A stretch of DNA of 64,000 nucleotides from NCBI RefSeq assembly GCF_001949145.1, contig NW_019091405.1:1080413-1144412 (forward strand), read 5' to 3'. This stretch comes from Acanthaster planci. Lineage: Eukaryota; Echinodermata; Asteroidea; Valvatida; Acanthasteridae. Position 1 is the stretch's first letter; the number at the start of each line of letters is the position of its first letter. Of this stretch, positions 1 to 11,400 are shown in pieces. Both the position numbers and the translations under genes were made by a program. The notes below the pieces were generated by a model that was not told the DNA's origin, made no database searches, and worked only from the letters and a program-made list of their open reading frames with translations.

Positions 1-121
1 NNNNNNNNNNNNNNNNNNNNNNNNNNNNNNNNNNNNNNNNNNNNNNNNNNNNNNNNNNNNNNNNNNNNNNNNNNNNNNNNNNNNNNNNNNNNNNNNNNNN
101 NNNNNNNNNNNNNNNNNNNNN
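1..121. other. Assembly gap (N run)
   Basis: All bases are N. The sequence downstream of the TTLL5-like gene is interrupted here, so any 3' UTR or downstream exon beyond this point cannot be seen. Confidence 0.99.
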
Positions 122-3100
122 TGCCACAACCAAATACCAGTGCCTCTGCAAGATTTAGCAGCAGTCTCATCAATCTGATCATGGCCTGACAAATTTGGAG
201 AAGAAAACAAATATTCCATTTCAATTTCCTGGATGTGTTTCTTCAAATCTAGCCACATCATTACCACAGGTCCCACCTGTTTAATGAGAGCGCATTGAAC
301 ATCCATAAGGTCTAAAATAATGAACAGGCAGGATCAATATTTCTGTCAAGTTTGCCAATTAGCAGGTGCGGCTGATTTATGAGCCTAGAGTGTTTGTGTC
401 TAGGGGTTGTGCAATTTCTCCTGTTTACGCCAGTGCACTTCCAATATTTGGGTTTCAGTTGGAGCCAAGCTGGTAGCTCACACTAACAGGCTTGAGTGGC
501 TGGCAGTGTGGAATTCACTGGCCTTGCAGGATTAGATGAACCACTTGTAAGTGGCTGTGTCTGCCAAGATGGAAGAAAATCTCTGTTTTTGTCACTCACA
601 CCACTGAATTCTTGTGGCTAAAATTCTAAATTTGTGCAGTTTTCTGTTCTAATGGATATCTTGAATGCTCTGTCACTTGAGGATGTTATTTTTCTGTTCA
701 TGATTCTCAAATATTTAAAAATAAATTTTGCTGTACTGACGGTCTACTATATACAAATACTGCATACATACAAGTACTACACAATTCACAAAACAAGTGA
801 TGGTCTTCATTCTTATTTTGTCATCAAATCAAATACATGTAGACGGAGAACTGAATTCAGTTTGGACACAGACAGTCAGGACAACGAAAACGTTTTGAAA
901 ATAACGGGCGGAGGTAAATCGACAACTCTTGCTGACTGTTGTCGTAAAAGCAGTGACTGTCCTCACCCTCATTCAAGAAATGTAATATTATTGAAACATT
1001 GTACATGTATTGGCAACTTTTTGTGAAATCGAAAGTATATTGCACACCTACAGCACAAATTTGTGGCCCAAGGCTTACGAATGGTTCAAAGTTACGCCAC
1101 ATTTCGTGAAAAACCGGCTACTGCTCTACTAGCAATATTCATAAAGTGCTACTCTTGGAGAATGTACACTGTATTCTTCAGTTCTGTGGAAGCACCATGC
1201 ACTATGTACATGTATGGTTCATTGTTATTCAAGTTGAACCGTTCTACTCACATATTTGAGGGGCATAGTCTGTTCGTCTTACAAAGGGAGCAAGTTCTGA
1301 AGGACCACATTCATGTCACACTTGCAAATCACAAAAGAACCCAGCGCTATATACATGTACACGTAGGCCTACAGCAAAGCTTCACATTGACTCTCTGCTA
1401 TGAAAACCTCCAACTGAACAAATATTTGATGGTAAACAGGCCATTTTAAAAATGTTGCCAATTTGACAATGTAGCACATACAGGCTTAGTGGATTCTTGG
1501 CACTGGTGAAAAGGAGTCTTAAGAACACTATAGAGGAAACAGAGACAGGGAGTAGGCTGATCAGTTTACAACACATTTCCTCACAAGTGGGTAAGGCTCC
1601 AAAACTGGAACTCCTCACATCTCATTCCAAAACTGACACAGACTCTCCTGGGATCACACCCCCCCCAACACTACCCAGCCCACCCCTATCAATATCTCCC
1701 ACCTCGTCAAACCATTCACACCAGCTTCTTATGATACTAAAAAAAACCCTGGTTGCAATGTGTTACAAGTGGTCCCCCGGTATGAGCCCCAATAATTGGG
1801 CATGGGGATCACTTTCAACAAGGATCCTAGCCCTAACAAAGGGTGGAACAATATCAAAGGCCTGGTCTGACTGGTAGCCCTGGGGGGCAGTGTTTAATAT
1901 ACAAGTGCCCTGTCCAACAGGATTACTGGTAGTTTGGAAATGACCAATAAAGAATAAATGTCAAGTGTTTTTTTTTTTAAACATGTCGGACTCTAGAAAT
2001 AGGTCTTTGGTGGTAAAGTAATCTTGTGTCCCCCAAGGAACAGGGTCAGTGAACTGTGACCCTGTTGGGGTTTGAAGAGGGCTGGCCTTTATGGAAGACA
2101 TCACAGTGGGCATTTTAATAGCACCCCCTTCTGGCCTCAATGAAACCATGGAAAAAGGACACCTAGACGGGAAAGTGAGGATAATTTAAATTATTTAGGC
2201 CTATTCACCTCACATCTGTTCAATTAGCCTGTTGTTTGTAGATCCTTTTAATTGAAACATGAAGCATTTCCTCTTGTTCTGTTGGTGCAACTGAAGGTCA
2301 TCTTAGGAGGTGCAGTTATATTCAAAAATTGTAACTGAATGCACCAAACTTTTCTTCAATCCTTTTTAATTGTGAAAATGACAAGTAACTGAGGTTCTTT
2401 ACTCAAATCTTTGTGACTTAGAATTCAACACATCTTGCGAGAACTGGAGAACCCACATATTAGAGTCTGCAATTTCCAAAGCATTGAATATTATGACCAA
2501 TATATACAAGTCTGCCTACCAAGGTGTAATTTTTTGAGACTTACTTGTGCATGTATTTGGTTATCTTGTTTTTTTTTGCTTGGGATAATTGCTCAACGAT
2601 GTTTGATTTGCAAACTCCAAGTACAGTGAAGGGAAGGACAAGGCATAAAATAACCAATGACCTGATGGTTTAGTGGAGATTGAACAGACAATCCCTGTGG
2701 CAAACTTGCTTTGATGGCCACACTTAAGGTCAAGATAAAACCTGGACAAGCTCACAACTAAACTACACTTTGAATTTAAAAGGGGCCAGTATCTCAACTG
2801 ACCATTCTCCCAGCTGAGTGTTGCTGGCCAAATACAAACCAGACTTGCTTGTGACAAAATATAATCCCACAGTACTTGGAGGATAGTAATTCTATACCTC
2901 AAGGTTTCCGTCCAAAGACTGGTCTGAAATATTCCAGAATTTTGGTATGATGTGATTATGGTCTACCTTACCTCTTATCCATCAACTCAGAACAACTGCA
3001 TGTACTTGTTTCAACAACTTTTTTTTTCTGCATGTCACACTGAGCACGAAGCATGGCAACCATGGTAGAGACCATACTCAATGGACAGACCAAGGGGGCC

Positions 3101-4672
3101 AGGCAGGGGCTGCAAGGATTTACTGCAATGACTGGCAGTCTTCAAATTCTTTGATTAGTTTACCATGCATAGCTCCAGCAACTTCAAAGTGAACTGAATA
3201 AACAAGTTAAGGACTGAAGGTCACCTACCAAAATAAGGATACTTTCAAGGGGAGGGGGAAAAAAGCAGATATAGATTTTTGTTTACAAATGGCTCAAAAA
3301 TTGTTGGTGCATAAATAGTACCTGCAACTTGACTGTTCAAAAGAAAAATTTACCTCTGGGACACTTTGTCAGGGCACGTATTTGGATGTCATTCAAAGGA
3401 CATTCAGGCTGTCCAAGTCAGCCGGCTCTTCTAAATGTACTTTTACCCGGAAATAAATTCAGAAACAACATGGCCAAGACCTGGCAACTGCCAAAAGTCG
3501 GCCTTTTTCTCGTGGCTATGTCTGCTATGTGTCAACCAGTAATCTGCAGATCATCGTATTACAAAACACAACACAATGCCACCGGATCTCTTGTATTATC
3601 TTCTGGCCACAACCAATCCTTTTTCTGCCCTACGTGCCCCCGAAGTACTGTTTCCTAAATCCCCAGGATTTTTTCCCTGGGTTTATATAATCAAGTCGGA
3701 CTATCCACACCTGCTGACTCCATTGATGGCTGTAAGTGCTTGGGGGGTTATTTGGTTTAATGCGCTGATGACAACCAGTGGTGCTTCAAATTGTATTCAT
3801 CTATCACACAAGTGGACTATGGGGTACTTTGGGAGGGGTGCGTTATACAATAGCACATCGCTTGGGGATAAGTTAAACTCTTCAGAGTTTCATTTGTGTG
3901 TTCACTGTGATTATCAGCCCTAAAATGTCACTGGTTAAAGAGGGGGAGAAAGAATGCAGGTAACTTCACTGGTCCACAAAAAACAGTGTTAGTGTGCTTC
4001 TTTCAAGAGCCTTTTTGTTCTGCAGTTGAATGGATGGTAAAATGATTTGGATGCATTGAGAATGCTCAGACAGTGTGGTGCGAATGGGATATTGTAGAAT
4101 GATGTTGACTGACAGAAACATATTGGACAGAATGCCAGAGAGTCAAGGTCAACACAAAAACTTTGATTGTTTCTCTAGGACTTTGAAGTGTATCTTCAGA
4201 CAATAAACACTTTCAGTCTTGGGGTGCGCATAGTTTTTCGGACCAAAGTTTCATGGAGGATGAAGAGCAGATTGGTGCACTTTTGAGAGGAAGGTTGAAC
4301 ACAACCCACAAAAATACTGACTACCATGTCATAATGTACAATTTATATACATTTAAATGTGGCTTGAAGGAAAACGCAAAAAGAACGGAGAGAAACATGT
4401 CTAATAGCTTTTTAGAATTCTTCAGGAGAGAATAACACTACATTTTACTGGGCAAGAAATCTTGGAGAAAACTAAGAGTTTTATCAACCTGATCTCTATT
4501 TCTACAGCACTGCATCCTTCAGAAACCTTTAGCAGTTATACAACCTTGGAAGTGAGGTCTGCAATATGTAGTTTTGGGGTTTGTTTTGTGTCTGCATTGA
4601 TTTGATACATTTCATCCCTGCACAGATTCAATGAACAACCCCTGTCACTTCAGCATTTGGACTTTGGTTGCA
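122..4672. other. 3' flank of the TTLL5-like gene
   Basis: This stretch lies downstream of the terminal stop codon and should include the 3' UTR. I saw no clear AATAAA on the minus strand close to the stop. ORFs on both strands are short and compositionally random. The only items of note are a candidate extra terminal exon (483-560), homopolymer runs (T10 near 1970, C8 near 1662) and scattered AT-rich DNA. I see no independent gene. Confidence 0.5.
483..560 (-). CDS. Candidate alternative terminal exon of the TTLL5-like gene (speculative)
   Basis: On the minus strand a pyrimidine-rich acceptor (ATTTTCTTCCATCTTGGCAG) is followed by a 25-codon open stretch starting TQPLTSGSSNPARP and ending at TAG (485-483). 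It begins in phase 0. That is the phase that would follow the GC donor AAAAG|GCAAGT at 4721/4720 inside the last confirmed exon, so KAKHQEK could splice onto it. The composition (S, T, P, N rich) fits the disordered tail of TTLL5. No homology was recognised and a 25-codon open stretch can occur by chance, so this remains a hypothesis. Confidence 0.2.
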   Translation of the reverse strand, partial: TQPLTSGSSNPARPVNSTLPATQAC

Positions 4673-5457
4673 CTAAAAACTTGAAAACAAAAGGTGGCGT
4701 GAGAACGTAGCTCTACTTGCCTTTTCTTGGTGTTTTGCCTTGCTCTGCTGGGTCATGTCATGGGAAATCTGCCTCTTCTCTTGAAGGCTCAGGGGTTGTT
4801 TCTGGGCTGCCCTACCTCCTTCGTCGCTGCTTGGATTGGACGGGGACCTCAAGCCATTCTGCTGGAGCACATTCTGAAAATGCTGGCTCCCCAAAGGATT
4901 GTGCATCCGCTGTTGCTGGGGATGATGGGCACCAGTTGTGTCCCTTTTCCATAACATTTCACCATCTCCATTCCTGGGTTCGTCTGCCGTTCCCTTGACA
5001 TTTGTACCATTCACAGGAAGGTCCTGGCTGCTGAACTGATTTCTCAGTTGGCTGGCGCTCGCCGACTGGCTAATAGAAGGCTGGGCAGCAGTCCAAGATG
5101 TTGGCATGCTGCCATCCAAAGTGCTGTTGCTCTGGCTTCTCAGCCCATCCCAGCTGTGACCCCGGCTGTGCTGGTGCTGGTGGGGGTTGACCAGGCTGCT
5201 GGAGCTCCTGGAGGCATGAGCAGATGCCCTGGCTGCACTGGTTAGACTCGCACTTGCCTGGTGGTGGTGACCAGTAGCGGGAGCTGGAATTATCCCACCG
5301 CTGCCACCACTGTTGTAGTGCTGCAGGTACTGCTGGGTGACCACGTTCTGGTTTTGGCTGCTGGAGGCAGAGTACTGGCGGACAGCCTGTCGGCGGGCAA
5401 GACGTTGCAGGGCTTCTTGAATTGCTTGCTGGCTGCTCTCTGAGAAGAGCCGTGCAG
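4673..5457 (-). CDS. TTLL5: TTLL5-like terminal exon, Q/S-rich C-terminal tail
   Basis: The acceptor is TTTCTTTGACAG at 5458 on the minus strand. The exon adds two bases to the preceding phase-1 codon and runs 261 codons to TAG (4675-4673). It opens with ARLFSESSQQAIQEALQRLA then RRQAVRQYS, close to the vertebrate TTLL5 segment with ELQRLAEKQAARQYS. Next comes a low-complexity tail (Q, S, H, G, N rich), then QQSKAKHQ near the end, matching the vertebrate LDQSRARHQ. Vertebrate TTLL5 continues about 100 residues beyond that motif; here the frame stops after 18 more codons. A GC splice donor (AAAAG|GCAAGT, exon end 4721) lies 48 nt before the stop, so a spliced longer isoform is possible. Low complexity leaves several other frames open on both strands; those are shadows. 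Confidence 0.92.
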
Positions 5458-8400
5458 CTGTCAAAGAAACAGGTCAATGAAATAATAACTCTTGCATAAC
5501 AAATACAGCCTTGAGTACCCAGGCAGACATATTTGTACATCAGTCCAGGAACTTTCTACATTTAGCAGTTATCATACAACACAAATAGGATCAATATTTT
5601 CAAGTCACATACTGTGGGGAGGTGGCAATATGAATGTTTGACCTCAATCTGACTGTCAGACTGTTGACTTTAAAAAATGTTTAAGTGTTTTGAAGGGTGC
5701 AGTAGAAAAGTTGTTTTTTAGTGTATGAGGAGAGCTGCATTCTAAAATAACTCCTCATGGCAATCATTGGTCAGACTTGTTAAATCAACACTTGGCAACA
5801 TTTCTCTGGTTCTCAAATTTGAATTCAAAGGCCAGTGGACCACAAGGCTAAAGTAACAGCACTGACATGAATGCTGAAACAAACATGCTTCTTTTTTCTG
5901 CCATTGCAAGGACCATCCTAAAAAGCAGACAATATTGAAACAGACAGAGTTATTAATTTGGTACCTGACTATTAAAAAGTCATAAATACAAGAGTGCATC
6001 TAGAAAGAGCTCTGGATCACATGACATGCCCCCCAAATCGTCAAGGAGACAGAAGTGAATGATGGGGGGAGGGATTGGTTGTGGCCGGTAGCATGGCCAA
6101 TCGGTTGTTTGTGCAACTCCCACCGGTGCTCTGCACTGGTAGTTAATGGAGTTTACTCATGTGCACTGACTTGGAGTCCCCCCCTCCCAATCCTCAGTTA
6201 TTTATCACTTCAACTGGGGTAGAACAATTGATGTGACTTGGTGCACTTTGGCAGAGGGTTTATGGCGGATTAGTTATTAGTAACTCATTTACTGTTCCCT
6301 TTGTGTTTAACAATTGTAACAGATGTGGTCATGGTCGGTCAAAGAAGCCCCACTTTTCCAAATGCTTACTACAAAAGGCCCCCTCTGGCCACTGGGAAGA
6401 AAATAAACATTAAATAATAAACATTACTAGCAACAATCTCAGATTTTTTAAATATGTATCTTCCGAGGAGCTTTGTAGGCCAAAAATACCGTGGCAGCAC
6501 ACTACAGGTAAGTCAGAAACAAATCCAGAATCATTTTTTTTGGGGGGGGGGATAGTCTACTTTTCGAGGGGAGGGACAAACAATTTGAGGATTTTTCAAT
6601 AGCCCAAATTTTAGAGTTTAGAACAGCTTTTGGAAGGAGGTTGATGAGTTGTCCAAAAAATCCTACTGTACCAAAAAAGAAAAAGAAAAAAATGGCTTTG
6701 GGGGCGTGGTCCCCTGTTGTCATCCCCCTCTGCAAATGAGGTCAGTGTGAGAGTAATCATGCAGGAACAAAAGGTTTCAGATTTCATACTCATCACTGTT
6801 CTGCAGACGCTCCACAAAAGGGACGACACAGGTTCCAAAAACCAACAAAATGATTATTTCTGGGGAGGTAGGTCCAGAACCTATGTAAACGTCTGCAAAT
6901 GACTGCAAATGAAAAAGCCGTTTCCTCTTCAAAATCGACATGTAATTAAATGAGTCATCGAGCTGATGAGGCTAGAGACACTCCAAATTGGAGCTGACTG
7001 ACTCATCACTATCGGTCCATCCCGCAGTGTCGTTATGTTCACAACAAAAAAAAAACGAGGAGAGAGGCCTACGTCATGAGCATGTGATAAGCTGGCTGTC
7101 CTTGACAAGGAGATACACAGTACCAACTGTCACAACGATCCATCGTTGCTGACGCAACATTTCCAGTCATTTCCTTCATCAACGGGAGAGGAAAATGTTG
7201 ACATCACGGAGGCCGGGTTGTGGAAGCTTGCGCAACAAAGGGAAAATGGATCAGCGCTGAGGGGAAAACAAATGACTACCTCCAGGAAAAGGGAGCTATT
7301 GCACAAACTAGCACTGAGATATTTGTGTCCCTGCTTCAGATAGAGTAACAGAGGAATTGTGAGTGTAATTTGGCTTTAATCCCGACATAATTTACAATTT
7401 CTTTAGGCTTGTGCAAAACGAAGTTGCCAGGCTGAAATGATCAGCATTTTCTATTTGAGCAATCTGCAGTTTTTTAAATTCATTTAAAGTTGTTCTACAA
7501 ATCTGTAGTCCAATGCAACATGTGTGTTGTCCAACACCTGATCTGTGTAATTTGATGTGGAAATATCACTGAAATTGATTCCAAACTGGTTTTTTTTCTT
7601 TGTATGCAGGTAATTGGCATTACTTAATCACTCTTGGATATGAAAGAGTGAGTTCTGAACTTGAGCAATCATGTCAGATGTAACAGGGACAAAAAAAAAC
7701 CCAAACTTTGAACCCCAAATTTATAGAATACATGTAGCCTACATGTAAATCCCAACCTTCCACGGCTTTGCACCAATGTTAGATTTGCATTGTGCACTAA
7801 AACCATGGGGCATCATGTGGGCAAGAGCCGTGAACAGTGAATCGCCAGTGGCTACATTAAATTTTCTGCGCCTGGCACTTCTGTTTTTTGATCAGACATA
7901 TGGGTGTTATCTTCTCAAGACATACACTGTCAGGAGGCACTTTACATGTTGACTTCTGAATGTACAGCATATATGCTTTGCAGAATCTGAGCTTCCGTAT
8001 CCAAGGGAAGAGGACAAAAAAGAAAGTTGGATGTTAAGACCCACATGTGAATAAATATGTGTTCAAACACGGACCTTGTATTGCTCTGTTATTCATACTG
8101 AGGATATTTTCAAAGGCTCCCATAATACGTTTACATGATTTTAATAATGGATCCTTTCCCAACTGTGAACTCTACTGTGCTCTTCTTTTTAATATTAAAA
8201 AACTCGCACCCTTGCATAAAGAAAGTGTTGCATTTTTAATTGCCAAAGACAGGTTTTAGTTAGTTCAGGGAATGGACTGATCAAGAGCATATACCTCCAG
8301 CAACAGAACAAAGGCCACCTTCCCACCTCCTCCTCCCTGAGCCTGCCAAACCTGTTAAAGGCCTCTGCCAAGGAGTAATGCCCAATTCCGTCTACAAAGG

Positions 8401-11400
8401 TGTGTCACCTCATGGAAAGCATTTACCTGGGGACGGTGTGGCTGGCCCACAGTGGTGCACCATCAGGAAATGTCAAATAAACTCCGAGTGGTGGCCCAGT
8501 CAGCCACAAAAACCATAGACAAGTAGTCACTGCTCCCAAAGGAAGCCTGAATGGCATCTGCCGTCCACAATGGCGTATTTTAGCAGTTAGGAGATTGTAG
8601 CAATTACAGGAACCGAACAAGCTATCCGGAAACAATCCGATCATCAGGACATGTGTTGTCCAAGTATCCCTTGGCGTGCGTAACGGAAGCTGGCAAGATT
8701 AATGACATCTTTCTCTACTTTTCTTAATGCCTTGCAGGAAGTACATTAAGTAGCACCAGAAAAGTTTTTAAGAGGTAAGAAGGGGATGATAGAGTGCAGT
8801 CTACATAATACCTGGAACTTCTTCATTATAATTCAGCCAGTTTTAAGGAAAATACTTGGACTACGTCTGAATTACTTGGCCGCAGCACAAACAGTCCATG
8901 GCCAGCACAAGAAGCCGCAAGCTAGCAACTCCCATAGGTATGTGCATTATTTGCAGTTGGAGCCAAGGCCCATGCCGGCTTTCTAACTTGGTAACAGCTC
9001 CCTATCTGGCCAAACTGACCGACATCACCCTTTGCGACTTTGCACCCCGAGTTTTGTCTCAGACGTTGCGCATCCTACGTCCATTTTGTGTGGCATGTCA
9101 ATGGACAACACTCCACAAGCTGCGTAGGCCTGATTGTACCGTGATAGGACAATTCACAAGCGGGTCCTTGAGGCACCGTATCATCCTCAATAAGAAGTTC
9201 TCTCAAACTTTGTGTTGTACTTTTTTCCCACATAGATACACACACGACAAGAGAAGTGGGTTCGCTTTAACACGAGAACACTGTCATCAGTTCAGGGCAG
9301 ATTCTCCTCCTGGAAATGTAAAAGCGATTACTCTTGCACTCCTCTCTCCAAGATGTACATACCTAAGAGACTGAGGAAAATGTTTCTGAGGGCCTTCTGT
9401 CCTCCCATGTACCAGTACAGTAGCTCTTTTGTTGTGTGTCCTTGATGTAAACATAAACACACACTTAAAGATGTAGGCACTGTTGTTAATGAGCGGCACA
9501 TATGGCCCATTTTGATACACTTTACAGTTTTCCAGTGGAAAAGCCATGGAAATTACAAGCTTCTCTGATCTTGTTATTCACTATTTGGCAAAAGGATGAG
9601 GTGGCAGGCTGTTGGTATGTGTCGACCTTGAACATAGTAACAACATGACACCACTATTCCAACCCCTCCCCAAAAAATGTGTCATCTTTCTAAGTGGTGC
9701 AAAATCCTCTGCGAATGGAAAGCATGTAATTTTAACATATTCAAACGCACTACATAATTAAGGAAGGGCCCTCAGCAAAAAAAATTGAATTCCCGAATCA
9801 AGCACTTGCAAAAGAATGAGATGTAATTTGTTCAAAATGATGGTAAAGCACCTGTGATACGTTAAATGCAATAAATAACTCACAGAACATGAAAATACAG
9901 AACTTCTTGAACTTCTATGCTATAGCACAGACACGCGGGGAGGTCACACACACAATGTACAGTACTTGGATCTTGCACCCACATTGTGGAGGAAATTTAG
10001 GCTCTCTGCTTCACGACCTTGGCTGCAAGTTGTCAAAATTATGAAAATATGTTATTGCGGTCAAAAAAGGGTACTTGACTAGGGGCAAAGCACTTTGGGA
10101 TAAATGGACCAAATTGTGCTCGTGGGGGGAACCAAGGGCCTGAGAGTGGAAGGATATCAGACTGAAACCAGATGTGATTTCTGGTTAAAGGGAGATGGCA
10201 AAAGGGAAGGGGGAGGGTCTTCAAAAGGAACACAGTGGCCTAGGCCAGTCGCTTCTAGAATTTGTATAAATTTACTTTTCTATTTAGGAAAGTGTATAAC
10301 CATTCAGAACAGGGTGTGTTACCAGAGAGAATGCATTTCCCAGAAGAGTATAAACAGACAGCAGGAATATCTATGTTCCCCCCCCCCACAGCTAAAAAGC
10401 TTGAATGTAAAATGTTTTCAAACTATAACTTAGCTATCCATATTGTTAGCTGGTATGACAACAAAAAAGGTTTCAAGTGCAGGGCAGAATTGGGAAAACT
10501 AGCAGCAGTTTTCTGGTAGCAGGCAAGTGGGGGAAGGGTAGGGCAGGACAGGGTGAGGCAGGCTCAGAAGGGTCGGACAGAGTTGGGCAAGCTTGGAGCG
10601 TTACCATCCAAATGTGACCACATCCCCTCCCATGAGTCTTAATTGCCATTAGTTTCTAGTGATTTAGTTTTAGTTTGCATGAGATAGAGCAAACTGGGCT
10701 GTTTATTTCTTAGCATCCTGATGAAAATAGGCAGTAAGTGGGTGAAAAATGATGAGAGTTCTTGCTGATTTCCACCGAGCAAGATTATTTCCAAGCTTCT
10801 AACTCACAAGTGCTTCGGGTGAATTTGGACTCATTTTGTTTGGTTGGGTGACTTGGTTCACAGATTTGTGTCCTACCAAACACTGACAAAGTCTCCAGAA
10901 TACTCCTTGCACTAGTGAGGTAAGAGAACACTTTCATCCCATGCTGCAGCTTTTATGAGTCCCCAGTCCAACACTGCATTGGGGAGAAAACACACGGGGG
11001 AAATGAAAGGCATCCAGGAACAACTGAAAGTAGCTCAATTGCCCCAGTGAAGACTATCTGTGCTATTTGATCCAGGTAATTGAAAATGGATAACATACCT
11101 TCTTAAAATTAACTATCACTCTCAAACCGTACCACTATAAAAACCAACCATCAGGATTGGGGCATACCACAACCACCATGCAAACAACTGACAATTTGTG
11201 CCCCCAACCTAATCAGAACTACATGTACCTCAAAGATTTACAAAGCCTCTGGAACAAATCTTTAATACACGAAGGAATTTTAAAAAATGTGTCAATATTT
11301 TCAGGCTAATCATCGAAATATTCAAACTGTTAAGCCAAAATATCAAATTGAAGAGCTTGTTCTTAAATGAAAGAACCCAAGGCAGAAAGACAAAATCTTA

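Noticed and set aside
5070-5540. 156-codon alternate frame over the terminal exon
   Set aside because: Shadow of the low-complexity Q/S-rich coding frame; lacks the conserved AVRQYS and KAKHQ motifs and crosses the acceptor. It would matter only if a frame-shifting isoform were shown.
8898-9374. 158-codon plus-strand ORF
   Set aside because: No recognisable domain, random composition with many Cys/Arg/Thr, no splice or promoter context; a chance ORF of this length is expected somewhere in 64 kb.
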